64,000 nt of DNA from Planococcus citri (GCF_950023065.1 NC_088679.1:72478001-72542000), one strand, 5' to 3'. Shown: positions 36,201-49,318, numbered from the stretch's first letter. A program made the numbers and translations. The notes: generated from the letters alone by a model not told the origin.

Positions 36201-36750
36201 AAATGAATTTTCAATTACACAATTCTGAGGTAAAATTTCACGCTGAACAACTTGATTCTCTTAGATTTCCGCCATTTGTCCATATTTTTGGAGAAAAACG
36301 CAAAAAACGTGGTTTTTTGAGCTTTTGAGCTTGACCCACCACTCCAAATGGCCGGGTGATGACTTCTATAGAAAGTAGACCTAAAGATACATATTTGACG
36401 AAAAAATCGTTTTGGTATGTTTTTTCGTTCCGGAGTAATGTCGATTTATAGTTTTCTTTTGTCCCCCCTTCTCTCCCCGTGTGATGAAAAATTCTGAAAA
36501 AATTCAGGGAGGTACGCCCATGTATCCTCTAACTATATTCGTTTACAGAATCAATTTATCTTAATTACGCGCTGATACAGAATTTTTCCCCTGAAAAACG
36601 CGTTTTTTGGCCCCCTGGCTGAGGGGGGTGGGGTGGGGAGCGGGCTATGGGCCCAAAATTATTTTTTGGGGGTACTAAACATACCCTGTGAGTTTCATCG
36701 AAATCTGCGGTTAAGGGCATTTTGCCTATCTTATCGGGGGGTACCCTTTT
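33275..36750. mobile_element. Family C long-inverted-repeat element (about 0.85 kb arms)
   Basis: Left arm 33275-34124 and right arm 35918-36750 are near-identical inverses. They begin AAAGGGTACCCCCCGATAAA and end with the inverse. The arms include TTCAGGGGAAAAATTCTG, CCTAACTATATTCGTTTACA-type words and CACCCGGCCATTTGGAGTGG with their inverses. The loop (34125-35917) holds ordinary AT-rich DNA and a family I copy near 35300-35900. I see no target duplication: the flanks are CATC and TACA. The 110-codon frame at 33831-34163 (minus) and the 132-codon frame at 35830-36228 (plus) are the same arm sequence read twice. Confidence 0.8.
35300..35900 (+). repeat. Family I dispersed repeat, copy 4, in the family C loop
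   Basis: TCATTTTGAGTTGAAAGTTG (35360), AGAAGTGCCCCTAAAGCG and AGTGGGAGTATTTTCGAAAA follow family I order. 35640-35770 matches 21975-22100 (GCGTTCCAAAATATTTCCTC, ATTTTCAAAACACC). It sits between the two arms of family C. Confidence 0.55.
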
Positions 36751-39423
36751 ACAAAAAAAAAGATCATCTTCTTGACTAAGTATAGGTAGGTAGGTACCTA
36801 GATTTCAAATATTTCAAAACTCAAAATTACCCAAACACCTCCAACCCTCGCAGACCGTAATCGACATTTTAATCAAATCAAACACATCTCGTTTGAAATT
36901 TTTCAGTTAAAAACACACCGTGACCATCTTACCTAATTCTTCACAAATGATTTTTAGAAGCAAAAAAATTAGCTTGATTTAGTAAGACAGTTTTGTAACA
37001 CCGAATACTGTGTCGGTTCGCTTTCTACAAACGAATAAGTGAGTAAAAAAAAAGACCGCAGGTAGTATTTCTGGTAGCAGGCGGTAACGTATGGCGATAA
37101 ATCTCCGAAACTAGAGAAATCTTCTACCATCGATTTGCTTGCTGGCTATAGCCTTTTATAAAATTACAACAGGCGCCTTTTTGTTATTTAGGAAAAAAAA
37201 GAACAGCCTAAAAAACCTGCTCGGACATCTCTTTGTTAGTATTTCGCGGAAAAACGTCAAGACTTTTTTTCTTTGCAGGCTCACACACGGGGGCCTTTTC
37301 GGACACGTTTTCTAAACCCAGTGTCCGACTAAGAGGCTATATTTTTAATTCCGAATCTTCAATCAATTTAACGCTTCCGAATGTGTTACGTTGTTAACCT
37401 ATAAATGGACTGGAGCAGGACGACACAGTAGTCCCAGTTTCCAGATACAAGGGTGATATTACGTATTATCTTTTCTTTTTTTTTTTTTGCTACCAGCTCT
37501 TGTGTAAGGTTGTATTTTTTTTTTACCTAGAAGGCTTAAGCTTGGTATGTAGATATTTGAATACGAACAAACTAAGATTTGTTCGCCTGCTGCGGAATTA
37601 TCTGGTGTGTTTTTAATCCTATTATAGTATATTCGCCGAAAATGGTCGGTTTCGAGAGTGAAATTGGGTCTTGGCCTTGCTAAGGATGTGATCAGATGCG
37701 GTATACTGTTTTTCGGAGAAAAAGAAAACAGTGAAAGGTTTTGTTATACAAATGTGAAGCTGAATTTGGCGCGATTCGGATCATTCGGTGTTTCGAAAAT
37801 CTTGAATGAAATGAAAAATTTGTCATATATTTAATCAATGAACCTGCCTACGTTTAATTGAAATGAAAGTCGTGCACTGATTACGAGACTCGTTTGCGAT
37901 ACTTTTGACATAATGAAACACGAGGTTGACAAGTCAACTGTAAGTATACATAGGTATATCTATCCAAATATTCATTAATTATTATATCTATACCTACCTA
38001 CCTACGTCAATAATTATTGGTCAAGTAAAAGGTACTTCGCAAGGTGTTTCGTTTCAATAATGTATAGGCATTTTAAATAAAATTCTATCTCGTAGATGCC
38101 TTTACAAAATGCTGAAGAATGATTTATATAAATTTCATACCACCCATAAAAGATATCTACTGTACTATCATCTCATAATACTCCACAAAATGACTTTTTT
38201 TTACGATTTTCACATTTAGAAAAAAAAATCCACAACTCGTATAACTTTTTAGCGGCATATTTTACAAACCATTAAACTCGGTTCGAAATGATGTAGAAAA
38301 ATGCAACCTGTTTTCTCAAACGTGAAAAGAGTCGTTCTTTTCGAACCGTATTCGCATATGGTGCTATCTCGAAAAAGGAGAAAAAAAAACATAACCTTAC
38401 ACAGAGTTTTTTCTGTTTGGTAAAAATATTCAGCTGTTGGTCATAATTCACACCCATTCATTTTTTTTCTCCGAGGAATGCCCTTTTTAACACGGTTACG
38501 AATGTCAAATGGTTAAGAACAAATTACAATACGTGTATCGTTTTCCGGTTCCAGATCAAGTTGGGTAGAGTGGAAGGTGAGAAGGGGGTTTCTTCGTTAC
38601 GTAGAACACGTTGGAGAATTATTGACGTATGTTTGGCTAATGTGGGCTAATCTAGAAATTAGGTAGGTAGGTACAAGGTAGGTACTTGTAGATATAGCCT
38701 TGGTATGGCTTGAGGATTTGATTTGATTTAATTAACAATTCTCAGTTATTTTTGGTCAGGTTACGATTTTTGGTTTAGAAATGCGTAGAGAAAGAGGAAT
38801 GATTGAGTCATTAAGCAATAGTCCAATGTCCATTCTCAAAAAAAAATGAATTGATCTAACAAAATCAGATCTTGTCCAATTGTCCACATTCGATTACATC
38901 CAATCATCTTCTTCTTGGAATCGATGCACCATACTACATTTTTATTAAATATACCTACTTATGCTGGGAAAACTTGAACTCATTTTAAACAATGATGAAA
39001 TATCTAAACAAAATTCACAAGTCTGATTGGTTTTTATCATTTATTAATTACGAATTTACACGCTCTTATCTTTGTCCAAATAGAAAAATACCGTGTGAAG
39101 TACCTATCACTGTTCAGTATTCAGAACCAGATAGAAAATATTTACACCTTCCTCCTTCTTCTTGCTCTTCACATGACAGCTCATCTGTTGGTATTTAGCC
39201 TAAACTACATATTATGAGAAGACCAGTGAAATTATACGAAGGCGTATCGACATCTATATGTGCATGTACAATGCATGATATGCTACAAATGTACATGTAA
39301 AATTGTAGCCCATTATCTCGAATAAACAAACTGACTCGTTGAATTAATTAATTGAAAACTACAACGTTTCAAGTACCTAACTATATGGAGAAAGAAAAAT
39401 GGTACTTACAATGTAGTATTGCA
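36751..39423. other. Low-repeat block, no gene recognised
   Basis: It is unique sequence with clusters of TACCTACCTACC words (37988, 38660-38690). No exon with clear splice sites or start context could be supported on either strand. Frames of 60-68 codons are unremarkable. Confidence 0.35.
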
Positions 39424-40790
39424 CCCATGCACCCCCCCCCCCATCCTCAGAAACAACTTTTTTCTTAAAAGTGACATCCTAAGGAACATTTTTTAAAGCA
39501 AACTTACCAAAAAAAGGTAGACCCTATTACTGATGAAATGGAGACCATTTTTGTTGACAGGTCAGAAATCGCAGAAATTATTGCTTTCCAACATAGAACT
39601 CACACTAAATTTTTTGAACTGGACAAAACTAGATCGAAAGAGCTCGCAAAAATTCATCACCAGATAAAATTTCAAAAGCTAAAGTGCATTTATCGATTTT
39701 TGGCGAATTTTTAAAAAAATCAAATTCTAGCCAAAAATGACAAAAAAAATCAGAATTTTACCAAATTAACATAGAAAGCTAAAATTTGGCATATACCCTA
39801 TTTTCGACCTACCAAATCGATTGGAAACGGTTTCAAACCGTTTCGTGCAGTTTTGGAGCCTCCAGTAGATTTTTAAAACTTGAAATTTCTGCAAAATTTC
39901 ATCAAAAGAAGTTGAAAATCCGAAATTTATACGCTGCACTCCAACTTCACGCTATTTTAACTCGACTACTGGTGAGTTAAAGTCATTTTCAGCCTCCGGC
40001 GACTTTTTGAAAATTCTTGGAGCCTCCAGTAAATTTTTAAAACCCGACATTTCCATAAAACGTCATCAAAATGCAGTTGGAAAGCCGAAATTCATTCTGT
40101 AAACTGATTTCAATATACTATAAAGCCGACTGCAGGTATATTTGAGTCGTTTTGGAGCCTCCATAAAATTGTTCAATGCTCGTAATTTCCATAAAATTTT
40201 ACCAAACAGAGCTGGAAATCCAAAATACACACTGCACTCCAATTTCAACATGCTTTAAAGTCAGCTGTAAGTGGATTCAAGTCATTTTGAAGCTCCAGCG
40301 ATTTTTTGGAAATTACTGGAGCCTCCAGCATGAGGTTAGCCGCTGTAGGCTCCAAAACGAATTGAAACTGCCCGCAATTCACCCCGGAATCATGTCAAAA
40401 ATTTCATCTTTCTGCTGCAAACGGAGACGGGAAGGTAAATTTTTCACATTTTTAAAGAAGTACATGTTTCAGACTGCAATACACTGATTTTGAAAAAAAA
40501 GGAAGGTCCAGAAAGTACGTGGAAGTTTCAAAACGACTTGAAATAACCACCTACAGTCGACTTAAAAGCCTATTGAAATTAGTTCGCATAGTGAATTTCG
40601 GTTTTCTAACTTCATTTCTTGAAATGTTGTGGAAATTTCAAGTTCCAAAAATCTGCTGGAGGCTCTAGGAATTTTCAAAAAATTGCTAGAGGCTACCAAA
40701 TGATTTGAACTTACCTGCAATCAACTTTATTTGTGTGTTTAAATTGGAGTACATATTGAATTTTGGATTTTCAGCTCTACTTACCAAGGT
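39424..40790. repeat. Family A copy 3: degraded fold-back in opposite orientation
   Basis: It begins with the inverse of the family A tail (poly-C run at 39431, ACAGGTCAGAAATCGCAGAA at 39558). It then shows AGATCGAAAGAGC, ATTCATCACC, CCAAATCGATTGGAAACGGT and several CCTCCAG units. A centre lies near 40480, after which the right arm (CTGCTGGAGGCTCTAGG at 40656) is shorter and diverged. Substitutions relative to copies 1 and 2 are frequent, so this copy is older. Confidence 0.7.
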
Positions 40791-41309
40791 AGGTACCTTT
40801 TTTTTTTAGGTTCAGTCTGTAAACATAAAATTTAGGAAGATGACAGAACATACTTTTTTGAAATTATAATATTTCAAAAAATTTGCTCCCAAAAATTCAC
40901 CATTCTTTTTTTTTTAGGACATAATTTTTACATTTTCAAAATAAACCAATTTTTTGGCAAAAATCAGTAATTTTTTTCAAATTCTCTTCAAAATATTGGG
41001 CATTTTTTGATATTTTAGTAAAAGTTGGGACTTTCTGGTCACTATTTTGTTTAGAATGCATTGGATTTTTTTTTTGGTGGAAAATTTCAAGTATAATACA
41101 ACATTATTTTTGATTTGACAAGTCAGTTTTTCTATTCTCGGAACTTTGATCACTGAAAGGAAAAGAAAAATAATCTACCTCGAGCTAAACGAAGGCAAAA
41201 TCTTTTTAAAATGTATAATTCAAGAAGTATAAAAACCCATTAGCCCAGGCAAATAGCAGAAAAAAAATGGGCGAACCCAAACATAATAGCAAACAAAGGT
41301 TTTTTTTGG

Positions 41310-41975
41310 TGAATATTGTCTAGGGTGGTGTGCTGAATAACATACTAAAAGTCCCCGCCCCTACCCCACGAGCACCCCCCCCCCTACCCACAGTGGATCA
41401 AAGCCCCCCAAAATCAGTTTTTCATCAAGAACTCCGGAAAAATTGAATTTTGAGTAAAATGAGCCCAGTGATCATTTCATCTCCTCCCCAATACCTATCA
41501 AATGAGCTATCGACCAGCTACCTAGCCTCAAGGGGGGTGGCGCTATGACCCCTCAAAGTGATATGATTTCAATAATTTTACATTTTATGATTTGGGACTT
41601 GTAGCCTGTTCTAATTGATAAAATGAAGTCAAACTTGGGGAATGGGATTCTTTTGGAAGCTAGAGTTGACCTCTGGAGTAGGGAGGGTCAAAGTTGAAAA
41701 TTACAGAAAGGTCATTTTTTTGGAGGGGCATAACATGATCCCAAATGGATGAAAAGGGTCCAAAATCATACCATCGAACAGTACCTTATCTGTGATCAAC
41801 ATATCCAAATTTTAGCTTCCTAGGTCATCCCCACCCATTTAAAGCGGAATTAAGCCAAAAATCCCCTTATTTTGCCCCTATTTTCGGTTTTTTCCCTCTT
41901 AAAAGGAGTGGGGATGACCTAGGAAGCTAAAATTTGGATATGTTGATCACAGATAAGGTACTGTTCGATGGTATT
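41310..41975. repeat. Family L copy 1, ending in a perfect 66-bp inverted repeat
   Basis: Sequence 41590-41834 matches, inverted, 47450-47715 of copy 2 (GCCTGTTCTAATTGATAAAA, TCAAACTTGGGGAATGG, AATTACAGAAAGGTCATTT). It then runs into a stem: 41769-41834 and 41908-41973 are exact inverses over 66 bp, separated by 73 bp. The stem contains CTTATCTGTGATCAACATAT and GCTTCCTAGGTCATCCCCAC. No coding sequence is seen. Confidence 0.75.
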
Positions 41976-42318
41976 TAGAGAAGTGATTAACATTTTTACG
42001 GAATTTTAAAGTTATTGCTCCTTTTTAATGTTTTACTAATATATTTGACAAAAAATGTATTTCGATGACGAGTTTTTTACATAAAAAACATCAGAAATGA
42101 TCAATTAGTTGATTTTTTGTTCATTTTAGCGAGTTTTTAAAAAAATAATTTTTCAACATTTTTTCACTCCCCTAAAAATTTTTTTGGGAAGTGGAAAAGT
42201 AATCGAATTTTTAACCGAATCAAGACCACGAATACATCAAAAGTTAGCAAATGACACGTGGAATACACTGAGTGTGTTGAAGATGCAAAAAAATAAAAAA
42301 ATGAAAAGAATGTCGCTC

Positions 42319-42357
42319 ACTTTTGCATTTACCCCAACATGGGGTAAATGCAAAAGT
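42319..42357. repeat. Perfect 17-bp hairpin at a mariner-like MITE remnant
   Basis: ACTTTTGCATTTACCCC and its exact inverse are separated by AACAT. The right arm word GGGGTAAATGCAAAAGT is matched, inverted and with changes, at 42530-42555 (TTTGCAATTACCCCACTCTA). So 42341-42555 could be a short inverted-repeat element of about 215 bp, with a second copy of its end joined head-to-head. No clear target duplication is seen. Confidence 0.55.
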
Positions 42358-42839
42358 CGATTTTCAAATTTTTAAATTGCAATTTTTTCCATGATTTGTG
42401 GACCAAATTGTACCAAAATTTTACATTGATAGAGAACCCCCTGAAGTATAAGTGGTACAAATTTCAGCTTCATCCGTGCAATAGTCTTCTCACAGCGTCC
42501 TCTCAAAGTGTCACTAATCAAAAAGTGCTTTGCAATTACCCCACTCTACCTTAAGTTGATCAACTTGTATCTAAATTATCTGCAACGAGTGTTTCTGATG
42601 GACATGTTGCCTATCTTCAAAACTGAAGAGGCCGTATTTTCAAGCAAAAAAAATGAATGTGAAAATAACATTTGAGTATGGAAAAAGGAGGAGGAGAACT
42701 TAATAATAATGAAGACCTAAATTCGATTATATGTAAATTATCTTTTTGCCTAAATTGCAAATTTAAGGCACTGCGAACAGATTTTGAAAAACAAGATTTC
42801 ATTTTTTATTTTTAAATTTTTTTTAAAGGTCAAGAAAAA

Positions 42840-45800
42840 TGTTGATAGTTACTGCGTCGAAAAGTAATTGGCTCAGTTTAAAAAGTTATATTTATACCTA
42901 TTGAAGCTAGATAGATTTACATTCTGTGATCGTTTTTCAATTTCCAATTTTTTTACTGCAGGTATCCAAATAATGAAGGATTAAATATACCTACCTATAA
43001 GTACGAAAAGAAATAAAGTGCATTTAAAGGGTTATCGAGCAACCCCTCTTGCTGCAAATATGCACCCTTGCTATTTCGCTTTTACGCTCTTAGTAATCCC
43101 TCCCTTACCAAAAAAAACCACTCAATCGTCACAAACGTTATATAGTTACCTAACTGTGACTGGTAAAAAAACAACGCTCATCCAATCAAATCCCCTCATC
43201 GAAATACCGGTTACCGGGTTAAAAAACGGTACCGCCATGTAACGTTATAACGAATAAAAAACAGATATGCTAATTACGCTTTAACCAATGGGATTACCAG
43301 TGAAAGGAAAAAAATGGTTGCTCAATAACAGCTGGCACATAGAATGAGGTAGGCCCACGATTACTTATGGTACGAGTACTCGTATATTATAAACACCCAA
43401 TTCTCGTACCTCTTTTCTTCTACAAGTATATGGCTTGATTACATTACAAGTTTTTAAATACCTACTCGATCCAATGAGAGCGATGAAATAGTCGAGTGTA
43501 ATTACGTGCGCTGTCGCGACACATGGCAGGAGTAATTCAAACCCGCATGTCTGAGTCTGGATACTTTTTATGAATCAATTACTTCTAATTACACGGCTAT
43601 TAAATGCAGTTTACTCGTCTCATATGTACATAGTACTCGTATACAGTCGCAACCAACTATCGTACTATAAAAGATACAAGCTTGGAAAAAAAAAACTGCA
43701 CCGAGATATATCCGCAGATATAGCATTTTTATGAAAACAAAGTATCTACCGAACGTATAGTATGAGTATAATAATTTAACTCAGCGAGAAGCCGGAGGTC
43801 GCGGTGGAAAGATAGAGATAGTTGCGCAGCAGAGAGCGGTATATGGCAATCTGGCTTGGTAAAAATTACCAGCAGAAATGTTGACATGTCCGGTTATTTT
43901 TAAGAACGCGATGGGTTTGTTGCAAGGGTTCTGCCCTCTAAGACCCCGCTGACAGGAAGTTTAAAAGACGGGCCATTTTTTCCAACATTTATTTACAAAA
44001 CTTCAAACACCAGGCGCGTAATTTACGTTTTTCCCAACAGACGTACCATCTTTTACATTTGTCTCCTAATTATATTTGTCATTATGGAAAGGTTAGGTTA
44101 GGTTCGCGCAGAATAACACGTAATCACAAAAAGGTCGTTAAAAAATGCTACCGAGGGCAAAAAATATGGCTCTTTATCGCCTCTAAACGTCTATACTTGG
44201 TCTGGTCCTTATAATACCGGTGGTGATACCGGAAGTTGGCTCGTGAACGAGATTTTTCATCTTGGAGTACTTACTCTCGATTTTATACTCATTTTGTGCT
44301 CGAAAATTTTCAACAACAAAAAAACCCGATGGTGTTTTTGCAAAATGAGTTTAGTATTTCGAGAATTTTTTTTTATCAAAATTTCAAAATTGACATTTTA
44401 GGTTGGGTGAAATTTCCTATTTAGTTAATTGTACCTCAGAATCCAATCACAGTGTGAAAAAAAATTACTGAACTGTGTATTCCTTCAGGTGAACGTGATA
44501 ATGATTCAATGTGTGGCAATTTTTATTCAAATCTCAACCCCCCAAATGTTTTTTTTTTTTTTTTCGGTCAAACTCGAATACCACTTTCAACTACACCCTT
44601 CTCACAATAGTAATCATCGAAATTCCAATGTAAAAGGTGAACGTGTCAATAAAACGCCAGCATCGTCGATGAATATTCACCTTTGCAGAAATTCCACGTA
44701 CCCTTCCGTTTTCACATTTCACTTTTTTATATCCATATCTATTGAACCGCGAATAAGGCTTTTGAACAAAAGTGAAAAGAAATACACAAGTGGATAGATT
44801 GATCTAAAGGTCCCAAGTAGGTATCTAAATCAGTTCGGCAAATATAGGTATTAGGGTTGCATCCATCGACCGCGAGATGTTACCAATTTTCATACATTCG
44901 ATTCGCTCGTGTATCGATTTTTTCCATACTATAGGTGTAGATAGGTATATCAACCAAGCATTTATATATTTTTTCGCAACATCACGATGATTTTTTACAC
45001 CGATGAGATGAAGAACCAAATCAATGGAGAAAAAATAAGTGGAATATTTCTTCGATGATTTTCACTGGCTACTCGACGATGAGGCCATCGGAGGTCGATT
45101 CCAAGAATTTATCCTGGACCGATGTGACAGATGTTCTCGTATATCACAAAGGTGCTCCAATAATGATGATGGTAAAAATACATACATAGTAGATATCGTG
45201 TCGTCTTCATCTAGGTATTTATGTTTTCTGGCACCTTATTTACCTATATATATACCTAGACTATGCTTTTGAGTCAATCTGCAACCAGACAGAATTCTCA
45301 AAAAAAGACACTTTGCGTTGTTGTTTTAATTTTTTTGTACGTTGAGGTGGTTTTTTTTTTATTTTTTTTTTAAATGCAGCAATGTTTCATTTTTCAAACT
45401 GACCAGTGTGGTCGTTCACTGACAATGAGGATATTCATCTATTTGGGCGATTCACGAGCGTGAAATAAAACAAAATTCTTGGAAAATGAAAAGAAAGGTA
45501 CTTTTTCCGGGGAATTTCTTTCTTCACGGGTACTTTTTTGAGAAAAAATGTTACTGTTTAGAATAATTATTGTTCTGAATTGGCCAGTCAGACGTTAGTC
45601 GACAGCATTTTAAAACATGGATTCTATACGAAGAGTTGGAATCATTCGCAAAGTATTTAGCTTATACATAGATTAACTACCTATAGAAAATTCGTCTCGA
45701 GTCACGAAACGTGGTATAAAAATTATTTGTGCCACAGACTCAAACTTTCTGAAAAATAGCTGCATATTTATTCAAAACATCTTTTTAACTGTCCTTTTGA

Positions 45801-46779
45801 GAAATATGGTGAAGATTTTTTTTTTGAAAGTACCTACATTTGTGAAGATTTTTTAATATTCTAAAAAGATCTACCTATTCTAGGAGTATTTAATTAATTT
45901 TCAAAAGAAAAAAAATCTGAGAAGAGAACCACTTAAACTGACTTAGGTACCCTGATTTTAACAAAATTAAATTACATCAAAATAACACTGTTCATTTTTG
46001 AATTTTTGAAACATGAAAATCAAAAAAGCTGTTTATACTTACCTAATGGTATTTTTTTAAGTTTTCAAATTTTCCACCTAGAAAATTGAACTAGCCTGAA
46101 TAATTATTTCATTTCACCCTCTATTCTACTCCCCCCCCCCCCCTCTTATTTGATAAGTACCAGTGCTAGGCCATTTTGGAGCTCCCAGAGAGTTTTCAAT
46201 ATTTTCGAAAAATAAAAACTCAATTTTGAAAAGAAAATACCATTCTTAAAGAAAAAATCAATACCTATAATAAAACTTGAACGAATTTTTATTTTTTTGT
46301 TGTGAGTGTAATTTTTATCAACTTTTTCATGAAATACGTCAGAAAGAGGTCAAAATAAGACAACTGAATTTTAATCTTTTTTTGATGTTTGAAATTGAAA
46401 ATTGAATATTTTTGAATTTTGAGTTTTTTTGTGAGGAGTTCATTTCATCGAGTGAAAGGGGTTTTTCAACTTTTTTCAACAGTTACGTAAAACTAGGGGT
46501 CAAATGGGTCAACTTCACCTATCAAAACTTTTTTTCATGTTTTAAATCAAAAAATCGCATTTTTTCGATAACTTTAAATTTTTTTAAATCAACTTTGCAA
46601 CATGGTACCATCCCAATTTTTTAATATGTTGTTCAGCATGAAAAGTTGTTCATAATATATTTTTTTCAGAATTTTTGAGAGTCGGAACGATATGAAAACT
46701 ACGTTTCGAAACTTTTTGAGCTAATTTTTTGTACGAAAAAAAGTGGCAACACTGATTTTAATGATATCACCAAAAAGCC
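42840..46779. other. Mostly unique sequence, no gene recognised
   Basis: 42980-45290 is CG-containing and low in repeats. The 122-codon frame at 44429-44797 has no family resemblance. From 45300 the sequence becomes AT-rich with long T runs and a poly-C run at 46132-46143. Nothing further can be assigned. Confidence 0.35.
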
Positions 46780-47760
46780 TTTCAAAACCTCTAACTATGG
46801 GGAAATGTTCCATTTTGGTAGGTATCGCGGTTATCGAGTAACCCTCTGCTAAAATGGATGATATTTTAGGTTCACTGAAAACTTTGACACCCCCTACCTG
46901 CCTTTAAAAATGGACTAGAGGGTTGCGATTTGCGCCATTGGTCATCCCTTCGAAACGTCTTTCCACAGGAAAAATTTCAAAAAAATCCCTGAACCCCCTA
47001 CCACTTCTTGGTCCAATTGACGTGGAATGACCCTGTATTTACAGCTCCACTGCGATGCTTTCCTCCTGTTTGGGTTTTCTTCACAAGTAAAGTGTTATTT
47101 TAGCATGTTCGCGGGGAGAATTTCTTGGAGGATAAATCGCGGGGGGGACTTAGTCCCTAAAAAAATCCACTTGTTGGCCCTGGAGATGGATCAAATAGGG
47201 TTAGAAGATTGAACCCTGCAAAAGGCACTTCGGATACATCCTCCCAATGTACTGTGAAAATTTGGGGAGGCTGTAGGCTTTCCTAAAGGTCGAAAAACAG
47301 GTAAAATAGCCAAAAAAATACACTTTTTTGACTCTGGAGAGGAGTGAAATAGGGTTGGAAGGCCCGCAAAATACACTCAAGTGGGACATTGGGGCTCCTT
47401 AGGTCAATTTTAAGAGTGGGATGGGGTCAAAAATAGGGTTAAAATCAGGTTTTTTCCGCCTTAAATAAGGTGGGGATGACCTAGGAATCTGAAATTTGGA
47501 TAGGTATGTTGTTTACAATGGTAATAGGTACTCACCAATGGTATGATTTTGGACCCTTTTAATCAATTTGGGGCCAAATTATTCTTCTCCAAACAAATGA
47601 CCTTTCTGTAATTTTCAACTTTGACCCGTTCAACTGCAGGGGTCAATTTTAGCTCTCAAGAAAACTCCATTCCCCAAGTTTGACTTTATTTGATCAATTA
47701 GAACAGGCTCCAGGCCGACGTGCTGAAACTTACAATTTATAAATAAAAATGTCTGGGACT
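46780..47760. repeat. Family L copy 2 (opposite orientation)
   Basis: The right part (47445-47715) is the inverse of family L copy 1, from GTGGGGATGACCTAGGAATC to TTTGATCAATTAGAACAGGC. It has only one strand of the stem that is duplicated in copy 1. The left part (47150-47400) carries two direct degenerate units with 'tggagaggagtgaaatagggtt' style words at about 47180 and 47335. Short frames at 47027 and 47191-47389 come from this repeat and are not genes. Confidence 0.65.
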
Positions 47761-48112
47761 ACCGCAAATAGCTCCATTTTTCATAAAAATTTGGCTAATA
47801 ATAAAACATAAGATCTTCTTTTTCCAGAGGCATGAGGCATAAGCAGAGCATATCTAGAGGGTGGGGGAGGTGGTATTTTGAGAAAATTCCAACTTTTTTA
47901 CAATTTTTTATTTACATCCATAGGTGGTAGGTTAAAAACAACATCCTATGTATTGTTGATCTCCTGAATCGATTCGTTCGTTGTGGATTCAGCAGATCTT
48001 TGTAAGTAAGTATTTACAGTTCTGAAAACATTTCTGGATGTAAAAATTGATAAAAGAAAATTCAAAATGAAATTCAGCATTTTAAAACTTTGATCACCTA
48101 TATACTAGTACA

Positions 48113-49318
48113 GTCATTTTAGCAAAATTTTTAGTCGAACCTCGAAAAAATTGGGGGCAAGCTGAATTTCACATTATTTGTTCAGATTGGTCTCTAAAAC
48201 AACCCATCAAAAGTTGCACCCCATACTTTACCACTACCCCCGCAAGAGGTCATTAACCTTTTCAGATACAGGTTTTTCGGCTGTATCGCCAAAATGAAGG
48301 GTCCGAGAGGAAAAATGTTCGAACAAAAATTGTTCTACGCTAAATTTCCTATCAGCATGACCAGTCCAGCTATTCCCCAAAATGGCGATTTCACCCTTAC
48401 TGAGGAGGGGGTAAAGTTGTCAATTTTATGAAAATTGTTTAAAAAAATGAAAATTGGCATTTTAAAACGTGAACTCGATTCACGGTAGACTCGAAAATAT
48501 TTTGACCAAAGTTGCACACTGCAACTTGTCTGCAACCCCCGCAAAAGGTCATTATCATTACTCATTAACCTTTGTCAATCTACGTTTTTTGGCTATATCG
48601 CCGAAATGAAGGGTCGGAGGGAAAAAAGTGATTGCACTAAAATTATTCTACGTCAAATTTCCTATAAGGATGGCCAGTTCAGTTGAAATTTATTTTTCGA
48701 TTTTTGGTGAATTTTTGAAAATCAAATTTAGGCCAAAAATGAGAAAAAAATGAAGTTAGAATGTAGAAATTCACGCTGCAATCTAATTTAAACACGCTAT
48801 TAAGTCAACTGCTGGTGGGTCTGAGTCATTTTGTGGCCACCAGCGACTTTTTGAAAATTCTTGGAGCCTCCAGTAGATTTTTGAAACTAGAAATTTCCAC
48901 AAAATTTCATTAAAAACAGTTAGAAAGCTAAAATTTATTCTGTAAACTAATTTCAATACGCTAGGGAGTCGACTGTAGGTACATTTCAAGTCGTTTTGGA
49001 GCCTTCAGCGAGTTTTTATAAATTACGGGAGCTTCCAGTAAATTTTTTAAACGTGTAATTTCTGCAAAATTTCATAAAAAGGAAAAGATTTTGTGGCATT
49101 TTTTAAAAAACATACCTAAGTTTCTAAAAATCTGTTGTAGACTCTAAAACGGATTGAAACTGCCTGCGATCCACCTCAGAATAATGTCAAAAATAAGGCG
49201 TCTCTGTTTGGTGAAATTTTATGGAAATTTCAAGCATTGAAATATCTGCCGGAGGCTCCGGTAATTTCCAAAAAGTCGCTGGAGGTTCGACTAAAAATTT
49301 TGCTAAAATGACTGTACT
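48113..49318. mobile_element. Composite element: family B ends around family A sequence, ATAC duplication
   Basis: The left end starts TAGTACAGTCATTTTAGC and the right end is its inverse, closing at 49318. ATAC flanks both sides (48109-48112 and 49319-49322). From 48113 to about 48685 it matches the left arm of the 9237 element, including two GCAAGAGGTCATTA-type units. From about 48686 to 49270 it is family A material (CTCCAGTAGATTTTTGAAAC words in both orientations). Only about 40 bp of family B remain on the right, joined at a shared GAGGTTCGAC/GAGGCTCC stretch. The matching duplication suggests that the chimera itself transposed. Confidence 0.75.

Noticed and set aside
44090..44104. AGGTTAGGTTAGGTT resembling the insect telomere repeat TTAGG
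   Set aside because: It has fewer than three full units and an internal position in unique sequence, so chance is enough to explain it.
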